Shown: positions 7,173-16,742, numbered from the stretch's first letter. The stretch is DNA of 32,500 bases from Symbiodinium natans (GCA_905221605.1 CAJNDS010002414.1:1-32500); one strand, 5' to 3'. Notes: generated by a model not told the origin, from the sequence alone. A program made the numbers and translations.

Positions 7173-9776
7173 GTGTTGTCTTGTCGTGAGCCTGGGCAGG
7201 AGATTCCTATACGACTGGTTGAGGGCAGCAGCCTGGAAGGCGCAGTGGAAATAAGCTACAACGGTACCTGGTCGGGTATCTGCTCGCAAGGTTGGGATGA
7301 TGTGGACGCTGCAGTTGCTTGTCGTCATCTGGGGCTGGTTGGTGGTACTGCCTTCAGCGTGCGAAGAGCGAACGCCTCCGCTCGGATGACTCATGTGCGT
7401 TGCGGAGGCGTTGAGGCGAGATTGACAGCTTGTCAAAGTGTTGGACCTCCTCAAGAATGCTTGGATGAGGACTTTGCTGCAGTCCGCTGCTTGCCCACTA
7501 GCACGACGAGCACTGCTACGATGACAAGTACCACGACGAGCACTGCTACGATGACAAGTACCACATCGACAGGAAGATTCCAGTGCGAGCCTCCGAGCTT
7601 GTTTGGAAGTGAACTGCCAGAACGCGTGGCTTTCCACCCCGAAAAAAACTTCGCCTTTTGTCGCGAGATATTCACTGGTTCTTCAGGGCAGTCCGTGTAT
7701 GACGCTTGCATGGATTTCTGCAATCCTGCTGGTGATGCTGCCAAGCTTGCTTTGCAGGTTGGCGTCAGTCCACGTGGTCTGCATCTGGACCAAGCCAAGG
7801 ATATCTGCACAAGCGAGATCTTCTTGTATAATTCAAGCTTGGCCGAACTCTGCGACGAGCGACGCAATGCCCTGAACATCATTGAAGACAAGGCAGTTGA
7901 TTTACTTGGTCAGACCTATGTTTTCAAGGCAGAGCAACGGGTGTTCAAGGCGAGTATTGCAAAGGCCTCAGCTGACTTGCAAGAGTATCTCCGGGGTGAG
8001 GACTTCAGACGAGCGATGGATGATGCCAATGGTCCTCAGAAGGCTAATGTCATGGTTGAGAAAGTCCAGGAGAAAGTAAGTCTGCTGACAGGTTCTTCGG
8101 ATGAGCTGCGTGAGTCACTGATCAAGTTAACAACTAGTTCTGACAACCTTGTGGCAGTGGTCGATCAGCAGCTGAGCATGTTCGAAGAGTTCGTGGAGAA
8201 ATGTGGGGGTGAATTACTGGCGTTCAAGAATTCCGCTGATGAGGTCATCATGGATATTTGTCACCAGACCGGAAGAAGTTGCTTCGAAACCACGGGCTCT
8301 CGCCACATAGGCTGTTGTTGCGGCTTCAACCCAATCCTGGATGCGGATGATGGTCGCTCAAGTTTGTGTAGCCAAGCCAAAGCGCAAACAGAGGATCAGG
8401 TCCAAGAGGCCGAAAATCGACTGAGCCAGCTCGGAGCCAGCGCAAGCTTGCAACTGGGAGCTTCATATGCTGAGTATGAAAGGGTGTGTCGTGGCCGTCG
8501 CCTCCAACGCGAAGATGCGCCTGACGAATTTCCAAGAGTTATTGGTGTTAGGCAGCTTCAAGATGAGAAATGCCAACGTCTTCCCAATTGGGACTTTGCC
8601 AACACTGCTTGGAGTTTGTGCGAACCCAGAGGGGATGATAGACGTGAAGCCAGGATGCAGAGCATGCAAGATGCATGTAGAGACTTCTGCGAGGGCTCGA
8701 CCAATGCAGTGCCACTTCTGATGGGGACGCCAGAGTTCGGCTTTAATGCCACCGCTATGGAACACATTGCCGCAAGCGTTTTCATCAAGAACGATGCTCG
8801 CGTCCACGAATGTCACGTGTGGTCGCAAGCCTTCAAGGATGTTGAGCAAACCCTCGCCAGGTTTATGGCTGCCTTGGATATCTTCAACGTAGCCAAGATG
8901 TGGTATACCATTCGATTTCAGGCCACTTCCAAGGAAGTGCAGGAGCTGGTGTCTTCGGCTGCTTTTGAAGCAAACATATCTAGTCAAGGCTTCGCAGCCT
9001 ACAACAACATCAAGAAGCTCACCCAGACTGGGTCTGCGAAGGATATCCAGGATCAATTGTTGAACGCCATCAATGGAGTACGTGTTGAAGCGTCAGCCTT
9101 GCAAAAGATGCTTTCTAGTAGCTCCGAGCTGATGCAGCGCTTCCTCGCAGAGTGCAATGGAGTGTTTCTTGGCCAAGGATCTAATGGGGAGCGATATTTG
9201 GACATATGCCGCCAATTCTTGGACCTCTGTGTGGAGGAAGAGGAAGCCTCGCACGTAGGCTGCTCTTGCGGCTACCACCCCTTCGCCACATTCGGCAATC
9301 CGCCTGATTTCAGTATTGGAGGAGCAAGTGATGAACTGAACACTATAGATGTTTGTGCAGAGGCCTGGACGCAGTCTCTTCCGACTGTTGTGCAAGTTTA
9401 CCACAAGATCCGAGAAACTCTTCCAGAGTCAGAGCTCTTGAGCAAATATCCTGAGCTGGCTCAGCCTCCAAGCAAAACATCTTGTCCGCATCCCCTGAGT
9501 CTGACCGGGCAATACCCCAAAGACGCAGTCTTTGCCATTCAGCCTCCCGGGGCTTCTACAGCTTTCTCGACTACATCTAATGCTGAGGGTTCTTCAACGG
9601 CATCAGGCATGACTACCTCTACCTTGAAGGAAGACTCTACTGCTACGACGCCTTCAACGACGTCAGGCATGGCCACTACGATTGGTGTCGGTGCGCAGGA
9701 GGCGAACGAAGCCATTCCCAGCGGCGCTCCCTTGGCTTTCTGGGCGGTTGCTTATGGTTTGCTTGCCTACTCGTGA
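7173..9776 (+). CDS. SRCR-protein copy 2, second SRCR, duplicated Cys/helical module, Ser/Thr stalk, GPI-like tail
   Basis: Architecture is as in copy 1, with 867 codons in the open frame against 869. Outside the stalk the only change I found is Gln to His (RVQECHVW to RVHECHVW, near 8804). The stalk differs by several in-frame indels: TAFSTTSN is present, a Lys is inserted in TSTLKED, and one PSTTSG-type repeat is lost so the segment reads STTSGMATTIG. One further Leu to Ile change (EAIPSG) sits next to the putative GPI cleavage region. The probable exon is 7200-9776 and the spliced model is about 1107 residues. Tight identity elsewhere suggests recent duplication or gene conversion. Confidence 0.88.
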   Translation: MLSCREPGQEIPIRLVEGSSLEGAVEISYNGTWSGICSQGWDDVDAAVACRHLGLVGGTAFSVRRANASARMTHVRCGGVEARLTACQSVGPPQECLDEDFAAVRCLPTSTTSTATMTSTTTSTATMTSTTSTGRFQCEPPSLFGSELPERVAFHPEKNFAFCREIFTGSSGQSVYDACMDFCNPAGDAAKLALQVGVSPRGLHLDQAKDICTSEIFLYNSSLAELCDERRNALNIIEDKAVDLLGQTYVFKAEQRVFKASIAKASADLQEYLRGEDFRRAMDDANGPQKANVMVEKVQEKVSLLTGSSDELRESLIKLTTSSDNLVAVVDQQLSMFEEFVEKCGGELLAFKNSADEVIMDICHQTGRSCFETTGSRHIGCCCGFNPILDADDGRSSLCSQAKAQTEDQVQEAENRLSQLGASASLQLGASYAEYERVCRGRRLQREDAPDEFPRVIGVRQLQDEKCQRLPNWDFANTAWSLCEPRGDDRREARMQSMQDACRDFCEGSTNAVPLLMGTPEFGFNATAMEHIAASVFIKNDARVHECHVWSQAFKDVEQTLARFMAALDIFNVAKMWYTIRFQATSKEVQELVSSAAFEANISSQGFAAYNNIKKLTQTGSAKDIQDQLLNAINGVRVEASALQKMLSSSSELMQRFLAECNGVFLGQGSNGERYLDICRQFLDLCVEEEEASHVGCSCGYHPFATFGNPPDFSIGGASDELNTIDVCAEAWTQSLPTVVQVYHKIRETLPESELLSKYPELAQPPSKTSCPHPLSLTGQYPKDAVFAIQPPGASTAFSTTSNAEGSSTASGMTTSTLKEDSTATTPSTTSGMATTIGVGAQEANEAIPSGAPLAFWAVAYGLLAYS

Positions 9777-10563
9777 AGTCTTCATGAGGTCATATGCAGC
9801 CACATGCTTCAGTGACGGAATCGACAGCAAAGCGCTGCAGATCTGAGGCATCTCTCATGCTGTACAGGATACTTGCTTAACGATTGGAGGCGGCGAAATG
9901 GCGCCTTAATGTGACAAAGCACCTCCAATCGCCTGCTGGTGAATAGCACCTAGAGCCTGGAGTGCTATCCAGGACTTTGCCAACTAAAAAGATTCCATTC
10001 AAGACTTCAGACTTCCTGGTCAAGGGTAAAGTGCTGGCGAACCTGAGATTTCCTACGTTGTACAGTATGCTTGCTCAACGATCGGAGGCGGCGAAATGGA
10101 TGCAGCCAAGACTTTGCTTGGAGAAAACGAGCGTATTCAGCAGCTTGCTTGTTTTGCAACATGTGGTCTTAAGGCCACGCAAGCGTCTTCTTGCAATATT
10201 TTGCTGCCTGCGGTTCCCAGCTTTCCCCCAAACAACTCGCGGCTACCGATTTTCTGACGCAGGCCGGTGTTTGCTGGATTCATATAGAATGGCTGCAGTA
10301 AACTTGTTGTTAACTGCGTCTAAGCTCCTTGTTCTAGTGACGGTGAGAGGTTCAGAAGTGCGGACTAGGCTCTGGGTGCACGCATGAGTGCTATGCACGC
10401 GCTGGGGCGGCGGCCTCGGGCAATGTCGGGCAATGTCGGTTAATTCCAACCCAACAGAAGTGTGCAGCTTTGAGGCGGAGGCTCAGCATGTGCTATCCTA
10501 TCATCGTGGCAGCGCTTCTGGGAATTACTGCTGGGCAGGCAGGTGTGAAGAATCTTCGCCGCG
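9777..10563 (+). pseudogene. 5' spacer and head of a third array copy, truncated
   Basis: This matches 5128-5920 but has more changes than the other spacers: a 52-bp deletion at about 10099, a 2-bp insertion near 10163, and several substitutions. The leader ATG at 10488 and MCYPIIVAALLGITAGQAG are intact. Homology stops after GAATCTTCGCCGCG at 10563, inside what I infer to be the first intron, and is replaced by a pyrimidine-rich segment. The remaining exons do not reappear in the window, so this copy cannot make the protein. Confidence 0.8.
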
Positions 10564-10800
10564 CTCCCTCCCTCCTGCCTCCCTTCCCCCCCCCTAACTT
10601 TCAGGGAAGGCCATGCTGCTCCCTCTCTTCTGTCTCGCCAGACCTGCTCTCCTTTACGGCGGCTCCCCTTCCGGTTCCGCCGGTTCCCTCTCCTACCCCG
10701 CCGGTCCACGTAGGCCTCCTCTTTGGGTTTAAGCTCCGCCTCGCCTGTTGACTTCATGTTTAGAGTCGGTAGTCCGCTTCTCTCGGCGCGTACTCTGGTT
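10564..10800. repeat. Pyrimidine-rich segment related to the LINE leader at 19.2 kb
   Basis: It begins CTCCCTCCCTCCTGCCTCCC and continues with TGTCTCGCCAGAC and GCTCTGGTTTGCC-like words. The same order of words appears at 19211-19480 in front of the non-LTR element. I read it as a fragment of the same repeat family joined directly to the array end. It is not coding. Confidence 0.55.
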
Positions 10801-11073
10801 TGCCCCTGTCTTTTTGCCCTGCCCCTCAGACCGCAAAGCCTCAACGGAAGCGAGCAAAGGAGGCGCACTGAACACGGCTTGCAGGCACAGGCGATGCGCA
10901 AGATCAGCCACGCGTGTGGACAACTGCACCACAACACGAACAAGAGTGCGAAACTGCCGACGCAGGTAAATGTGGTTGTTCTCCAGGCGACTAACGGAGC
11001 TGATGGAGCTAGACTCTGCACTGGACAAGACCTCTGGAACCTGTTCGGGCGCCTCCATCTGCTGGCCCCCCAC
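10729..11073 (-). CDS. Hypothetical minus-strand ORF, possible retroelement fragment
   Basis: This 114-codon ORF reads on the minus strand. Its residues about 30-65 (SRLENNHIYLRRQF and VQLSTRVADLAHRL) look like an amphipathic helix or short coiled coil, and it is preceded by an acidic Ser-rich stretch. The C-terminal part is basic and low-complexity. The plus-strand frames here are less protein-like. I do not recognise it; it could be the N-terminus of an ORF1 or Gag protein from an element inserted in the opposite direction, or chance. Confidence 0.2.
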   Translation of the reverse strand: MGGQQMEAPEQVPEVLSSAESSSISSVSRLENNHIYLRRQFRTLVRVVVQLSTRVADLAHRLCLQAVFSAPPLLASVEALRSEGQGKKTGANQSTRREKRTTDSKHEVNRRGGA

Positions 11074-11198
11074 GGGAGCCAGCGTGCACGGACCCTAGCG
11101 GTCAACGTCAGGTGGGATTTACAAGGACCTGTTGGGGCACAAAGATCCCGGTTCACAGGAGAAAATTTTTTGCCTCACTTCTCTGTGCTAAGGGTCCC

Positions 11199-12825
11199 AT
11201 GCAGCTTACCATGCTTCAGCAAGAGCAGGATGTTCCCGAAGCTGAGTCCCCTGATGCTCCTCTTAACAAGAAGTTACGCTTGACCCAGGTGCATGATAAG
11301 ATGTTTAGGAGGACTTCTGGCATATCTCAGCCTTGGGCAGTGATTGTCGACGAGGACGGAATCTTGCGGTCAATAAGTGGTTTTCTGTGGTGGTCCTCGA
11401 GCCACTCTGCTTCACCGTTGCCAGGGCTTTCTTTCAGTCCAAGACTTTGGGTTTCAAGACTGGTCCCTTGTCACAGTGCATTGCTGATGCGTTGTCCATA
11501 AAGGCCACTAGTACCTTGCACACCAGGGCCAATCACTTTCTGCGTTTCTTATCGTGGACGAAGAAAAAGGGTGTTGTGGCCCTCCCGCTGAGTGAGGCAT
11601 GTGTGTACTGCTACTTCCAGGAGCACCAGGCCACCGCGGCACCGACTGCTCTCAGGAGCTTTCTTTCAACGCTTGCCTTTGCCAAGTTTACCTTGGGATT
11701 GTGTGGGGCTGATGAGGTTTTGTGCTCTGTACGCGTGAAGGGCCTTGCTGCAAAGAGGTACATGGATAAAAGGCCACTCACGCAGAGAGATCCATTAAGC
11801 GTTGAGCAAGTGCAACGTCTGGAAGAGATCCTGATGGATAATCTGCGTGCCATGATTGACCGGATAGCTTCCGGTTACTTCCTCTTCCTCATTTATGGAA
11901 GAGCGAGGTACAGCGACGGCCAGCGTGTCAGGAGCTTGAGTCTTGTGCATGGAGGTAGGTTCCTCGAGGCCACCGTCTACAGGTCCAAGTCTTCCGTTAG
12001 CGTGGAACGCAAAACACGCTTGTTGCCTGTCGCTGCTCCCATAGTAGGAATCACCGGCAGTGACTGGGGTTCCATTTGGTTTCTCTTTTGCAGAGTGAGG
12101 GGCTCTTGGGAGTTCCACAGGGTCCGCTTTTGCCCGCGCCTAGGAGTCAGGGTCGTTGGAGTGATCGTCCTCTGGCATGCGACCAGGCCAACAACTGGCT
12201 GAAGGCATTGTTGAGTCTTGATGCGAGCGTCAACGTTGGTACTCATTCATGCAAAAGAACTCCTTTGAGCTGGTGTGCCAAAAGAGGAGTGAAGCGTGAT
12301 GTGAGATGCATCCTAGGATATCATGTGTCGACTTCTGCAGGCATTGGTACCGAAGTTCTCTACGAGGCTGATTCCCAAGCGGCTCCGTTGCGTACCTTTT
12401 GCGCTGTTTTGAAGGAGATTTCTGATGGCACCTTTAGGCCTGATCGTCCGCGTGGTGAACAGCTGTTGCGGAATGGTCAGCCAGTTGCTCTTACGGAGGA
12501 TCGGAACAATGATTGTGGCGATGAAGACGCTGTGTCCACGTCGGAAGACAGTGAGGACGAAGAAAGTGTGGATCGGCCTGGTGAGGAGGCCGTCATCGCA
12601 GAAGCACTCGGTCAGTGGGAAGGGCGAGTGGATCTAGGCAAGATCCCAGAAGGTGCACAGTTCTTCCGAAACGCCGCTTCCCGGGTGATTCACTTCGTCG
12701 CAGACGAGGCAGGCGCGAACTTCATGTGTGGCAGAGGGATCACCCCTGTGTATGAACGGCAAACAGCCCAGCTTGCAATTTTGCACCCGAGATGCAAGCA
12801 GTGTTTCCGACATGTCATCGTATGA
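11199..12825 (+). pseudogene. Tyrosine recombinase of the DIRS-like element, frameshifted
   Basis: Translation starts plausibly at the ATG at 11199 (MQLTMLQQEQDVPEAESPD). The reading frame shifts near 11372 and again near 12078, so three frames are needed. The first join is close to INKWFSVVV, the second between GITGSDWGS and SLLQSEGLL. Catalytic features are the box I Arg region (IYGRARYSDGQRV, about 11890), the box II His and Lys (THSCKRTPLSW, about 12241), LGYH (about 12316) and a candidate nucleophile Tyr in EVLYEAD. The C-terminal tail has an acidic linker and cysteines (FMCGRG, PRCKQCF) that may bind zinc. The enzyme would integrate a circular cDNA. Frameshifts or unrecognised introns make this copy probably inactive. 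Confidence 0.75.
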
Positions 12826-13165
12826 GATACGTACACGCAGTGTTTTCAGGCATGTCATCGCGCGAGATGAGCAAAAAGTGTCAACCTGCTGACCTTTGTC
12901 GAAGCTGTTAAGACATGATGCGCGCGCGCGCGCATCATAGATCTGTGCACGCTGCGAGGTGCGTCAGATACGTTTTCTTGATCTTACACTGAACATGCGT
13001 GTGCTGTAATGCTGTCTTACATGCATGTGTTGCATGCACTTCTGCATTGCTTGAGTGAGCAGAAACCATGTCTGTACATTTTTTTTGTGATTGCCTTATA
13101 CGGATCAGTCTTTTCCTGTAGGAGCGGCTGCCGGATTCTCGCTGTCTAAGACAGGGCTGCCAGCC
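12826..13165. other. Spacer between recombinase and Gag
   Basis: It holds two imperfect copies of a roughly 30-bp segment with CAGTGTTT and CATGTCATCG (about 12799 and 12838), the perfect palindrome at 12915-12938, then an AT-richer stretch with CATGCATGTGTTGCATGC words. Just before Gag lies a pyrimidine tract ending in an AG (CTTTTCCTGTAG|GAG, about 13122), a plausible acceptor for cis- or trans-splicing. Confidence 0.5.
12915..12938. repeat. Perfect 24-bp CG-rich palindrome
   Basis: The sequence reads ATGATG, six CG dinucleotides, CATCAT and is identical to its reverse complement. It sits about 90 bp after the recombinase stop codon. Alternating CG could form a cruciform or Z-DNA, and the RNA a stable hairpin; it may serve as a terminator-like or junction structure. 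Confidence 0.85.
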
Positions 13166-14405
13166 ATGGCTTCGTTTTCGGAGAGCGCTCCAGTGTTTGA
13201 AGCCAGGTGTTTGAAAGTTGGGATGGCTCAGGCTGAGATTGACAAGCTTAAAGCTCAGGGGCTGACGACACTTGCAAAGGTGGCATTTTGCTGCTCGTAC
13301 ACGCCTGGCTCTGAGGATGATCAAGAGTTAATCAAGGCCTTGGATGCTGCGTTGGGAGCTCCTAGCTCGTTGGGTCAGCGCAGTGCATTTCGCAGGCTTT
13401 TTCACGAGAGTTTCGCCATCACAACTGCAGAGATGAAGACTTTGGTGGAACAGACCGAAGAGTCTGCTCCGCGCAAGTTGAGTGTTCCAGAGCGTGCAGA
13501 ACGTTTCAACACCATCTCCAAAAGGCTCCCCGGACTCTCTATCCGGAATCGTCTGGAGCCCAGTGACAGCATGATCGACAAGTTCGTTTCTTTGTATGAG
13601 CAGAATCGCTTGCAGTTCGTGGCCTGGGACAGAATGACGAGTAGGGAACAGGAGATGGTGGTGGGGTCGCAGCGTGAGACAGTCCTTTCAGTCGACTCTT
13701 CAGGCAAGCTGAAGACTGAAAAGGGCGACCCTGCCAGGGCTGAGACGTCCTCCGAGCTTCTGATCCAGTTTGCACTCACACATCGCCATGGAAATGGCAA
13801 ACCTGCTTGACTTCAACTGCCATGAGAAGTGGGTCGAACGTCTCCTCAGCGCCAGGCTGGACACTGTGCCGTCGACCCATGTGCAGCCGACATTCAGTCA
13901 GTTGCAACAAGCAGACCGAAAGCTGTTTCAAGTGCTTGCGGAGAAGACCCGAAGCGGTGTGCAGATCACCTCTGCAGGGCGGCCGCTTGATGCCGTGTTT
14001 GAGGGCGCTTGGCAGTCTCCTGAGGTCCTGCATCTTCTGCAGCCAATGCCAAAAGCAGTGGGTGGTACCCCACAAGGTGTGCCGCCTCCACCAGAAGGTG
14101 CAGCGGAGAGGCCACCGAAGATCCGTCGTACCGGGAGCAAGGGTGGCAAAGGTCCTGGGCGTGGGAAGAGCGGCCAGGGCAAAGGCTCCTGGAGGGTTCC
14201 AAGTGCCCTCGTAGGGACCCGATCCCACACTAATGCAGGTGAGCCAATCTGCTTTGGCTTTGGTTTGCGGACATGCAGAAACACGGTGTCCAAGGGCCGC
14301 TGTGAGAAGGGGCTCCACATTTGTGGATGGCCCCGATGTGGTAAATCCCATCCAGCCCTCGATTGTCCTCTGGCCAAGAGTCAGCAAAACGAGACCAGCT
14401 CGTGA
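13166..14405 (+). pseudogene. Gag-like protein with Cys/His finger, one frameshift
   Basis: The ATG at 13166 (GCCATGG context) starts MASFSESAPVFEARCLKVGM. This frame runs to a stop at 13810, but the natural continuation (AMEMANLLDFNCHEKWVERLL) is in the next frame from about 13785 to 14405, so one frameshift is inferred near 13785. Joined, it is about 412 residues. The C-terminal part is Gly/Lys-rich and basic (GSKGGKGPGRGKSGQGKG) and ends with a Cys/His cluster (CRNTVSKGRCEKGLHICG, RCGKSHPALDCPL) suited to RNA or DNA binding. It lies between the recombinase and the polyprotein, the normal company of a DIRS Gag. The finger is not the retroviral CCHC type. Confidence 0.65.
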
Positions 14406-14570
14406 CTGGCCAAGGGGCCTGAGGTTGGGTTTGCCTCTCAGGCAATACCTGGTTCATGTGCGTCTCACGCACGTGATGAGGCTGAGCTGCCTCCTCGGGC
14501 CCACGAGGGTATCAGTAGAGCCGAGCAACACGTCGTTGCTGGCGGCGAGGCACGCCAGCGTGCCAAGCCT

Positions 14571-16742
14571 ATGCACGTGAATTCCAGTTTTCTTTCAGAC
14601 CTTTTAGTTTTCTCGAAGCCAGAGTCACACGATCAGACAGGAGCCGAGCAGTTTGCACTACGTTTGCTACGCCAGGAGACCATCTCTGTTGAGGACTTGC
14701 GCGCTTTGTGGGAGAAGCTTCCGCAGTCGCAGTCGGCCCGTGCAGAGGAGGATACCGGCTTTGGGGCTGGGGCCTATAGTCATGGCGGGGTTGCAGGTCT
14801 CCGACGGCCCACTAAGGACTTTCCTCTTGCCAGTGCATGTTTCGCGGCGTGGCTTCGACATGTTGCCCCAGGGGCCCCGTTCTCCAGTATCATGCTGCTG
14901 TGTAATGATGCCGCAGGTGTGCGCAAGGATATTCATAATGGACCCTTCGATTATGTCGTTGCTCCTCTCACCAATGTCACAGGTGAGGGGCTGGTTCTAG
15001 TCGGTTACACTGTCAGGTCATTGGAGGCCCTGAGTGCCGCCGATGCCGCATACCTGACTAGATTGGGGTTTAGGTTGCCTTCCCCGCCCGTCCCTGCCCT
15101 TGCCTGCCCTGTCCCTTGTCCCGCCAAAGACCCTACAGCAGTGCCGCCTCCTGGTGACCGTGCACCCTTGCGCAGCGTGCCTCCTGCGTGTTTATCAGCC
15201 GACTTGCCTTTGTTCCTTGAGCTTTGCTGCGGTTCTGCCACTCTTTCGGGTGTTGTGCAAGAGGCAGGTTTCAGTGTGTTGCCCATCGACTGGGGTCGCA
15301 ATGTGCGCAAGCCTGCAGTTCACCCTTTGCAGCTTGACCTTCGTTCCCGTGCTTCCTGGGGTTTCGTCAAGGATTTAGTCAAGTGCCGCAAGACCTTTTG
15401 GGTGCACGTGGCACCACCCTGTGGCACTGCCAGCATGGCCCGTGGCATAGGACGAGGCCCTCGTCCGCTCAGATCGCCGCAACATGTTTGGGGCCTGCCT
15501 GGGCTGACGCCTGTTGAACTTGGGCGTGTCACCAGCGCCAACTCCATCTATGAAGAAACTGCGGCCTTCGTCGTTTGGATCCTCGACGATGCCCCTGATG
15601 TGCTTGTAACTGTGGAAAACCCTCTTCACAGTTTGATGTGGATGCTTCCCCCGTTTCAGTCTCTTCTGCAAAGATTGCATCTTGTGAGCTTTGATGCCTG
15701 TCGCCATGGCTCTACCAGAGCCAAAGCCACCGGTTTTCTGACCAATCATGATGCATTCAGCTCGCTCAGTGGCCCGTGCCCTGGTTGTGTTCAGCACGAT
15801 GCATGGGGTCAGACGCCCGATGGCGCATGGAGCACCAAGTTGGAGGCTGCATACCCACGTCTCCTCTGCCAGCGTTTGCTGGCTTGTGCTGCACCTGTTG
15901 CTGCCGCCCGTGGCTTGCAACCTGACCGGGATGCTGTTAACCCACATGCCCTTGCACGCGCGGCTGCTGCTGTGCAACCTAGAGGACGCAAGTTTCCGCC
16001 GGTCATTTCCGAATTTGCCTACACAGTCACCGTGCGCTCGACTTCCGAGCCTCCCTTGAATGAGAAGTCCGCTGCTTGGATGAATGTTCCGCCCCATGCA
16101 AAACTTCTGCGCCGCGTGGTTGATAGGGGGTTGGATACTCAGCTTGCAGAAGGTGGTAGTGCTCTTGCACGTTCCTCAGAGGAGATCTCCCAAACAAGTG
16201 GCATCGCACGTTCCTCAAAGGAGCTCTCCCAAACAAGGGGCGGTGCACCTACGACAGCGTACACTTTCGGAGTATACCGCACGCCCATGCAGTTTCTTGC
16301 CGAAGCCAAGTTGATCACGCATCCCTTTGACTCTGCCAGGGCACTCCCCGACCCGATGCTCAGGGTCTTGTTCACGACGCTCACCAAAGGGCCATTGGAG
16401 ATCATGAAAATTCGGCTTGCAAAACTGAAGCTTTGGAAGCAATGGGCGGCAGAACTGCAACCTGAAGAACGGGCTCTCAGGAGCAGCATGGCTCCTAGTG
16501 TTCGCAAGGTTTTGGGAAATAAGCGCATTGCATTGCTACGCAAAGTTGCCGAATCCCTAGAGTGGCCTGACACGAGCGTGTTCGGCGAGCTGACTGAGGG
16601 TTTCCGTCTGACGGGGTACATGCAGCGTACTGGTATCTTCACACTTGATGCCAACCGAGTCGGAGTTTTGGCTCGCTGCTCCGATTCGCAGAACCACGTT
16701 ATGGGAGAAGGTTCAGTCGCAGCCAGAGCAGGACTACTCTGA
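14571..16742 (+). CDS. Retroelement polyprotein with methyltransferase-like domain
   Basis: 723 codons from an ATG at 14571. Residues about 60-165 form an N-terminal domain (GAYSHGGVAGLRR, RKDIHNGPFDYVVAPL). From about residue 214 comes a Rossmann-type SAM-binding signature, LFLELCCGSATLS, then VLPIDWGRN, then VHVAPPCGTASMARG near 280 and VTVENPLHSLMW near 349. The order G-rich loop, PPC, ENP matches motifs I, IV and VI of C5-cytosine methyltransferases better than the DPPY/NPPF motif of adenine methyltransferases. Residues about 532-557 hold a 13-residue duplication (ARSSEEISQTSG, ARSSKELSQTRG). The C-terminal part (about 560-700) resembles the region leading into RT. The frame ends inside the start of the RT ORF, overlapping by 95 nt, so a single MT-RT polyprotein with a frameshift near 16690 is likely. 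Confidence 0.7.
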   Translation: MHVNSSFLSDLLVFSKPESHDQTGAEQFALRLLRQETISVEDLRALWEKLPQSQSARAEEDTGFGAGAYSHGGVAGLRRPTKDFPLASACFAAWLRHVAPGAPFSSIMLLCNDAAGVRKDIHNGPFDYVVAPLTNVTGEGLVLVGYTVRSLEALSAADAAYLTRLGFRLPSPPVPALACPVPCPAKDPTAVPPPGDRAPLRSVPPACLSADLPLFLELCCGSATLSGVVQEAGFSVLPIDWGRNVRKPAVHPLQLDLRSRASWGFVKDLVKCRKTFWVHVAPPCGTASMARGIGRGPRPLRSPQHVWGLPGLTPVELGRVTSANSIYEETAAFVVWILDDAPDVLVTVENPLHSLMWMLPPFQSLLQRLHLVSFDACRHGSTRAKATGFLTNHDAFSSLSGPCPGCVQHDAWGQTPDGAWSTKLEAAYPRLLCQRLLACAAPVAAARGLQPDRDAVNPHALARAAAAVQPRGRKFPPVISEFAYTVTVRSTSEPPLNEKSAAWMNVPPHAKLLRRVVDRGLDTQLAEGGSALARSSEEISQTSGIARSSKELSQTRGGAPTTAYTFGVYRTPMQFLAEAKLITHPFDSARALPDPMLRVLFTTLTKGPLEIMKIRLAKLKLWKQWAAELQPEERALRSSMAPSVRKVLGNKRIALLRKVAESLEWPDTSVFGELTEGFRLTGYMQRTGIFTLDANRVGVLARCSDSQNHVMGEGSVAARAGLL
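16166..16243 (+). repeat. 39-bp tandem duplication in the polyprotein
   Basis: Two adjacent 39-bp units starting GCACGTTCCTCA and containing CTCCCAAACAAG encode two 13-residue repeats between the methyltransferase-like domain and the RT-leading region. Six or so base differences separate them, so the duplication is not brand new. Confidence 0.7.

Larger units (their letters stand above)
1..10563. repeat. Head-to-tail tandem gene array, period about 4655 bp
   Basis: Three successive segments align end to end: 1-4678, 4679-9333 and 9334-10563 (partial). The offset is 4655 bp over nearly the whole length, and 4678 bp where the first segment carries a 24-bp stretch that the second lacks and is missing 1 bp. 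Differences are a handful of substitutions plus small indels. Full copies of the SRCR-protein gene lie in the first two periods, with a gene tail at the left edge and a gene head at the right. Tandem arrays of near-identical genes are well known in dinoflagellates. The array continues beyond the left edge of the window and ends abruptly at 10563. Confidence 0.97.
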
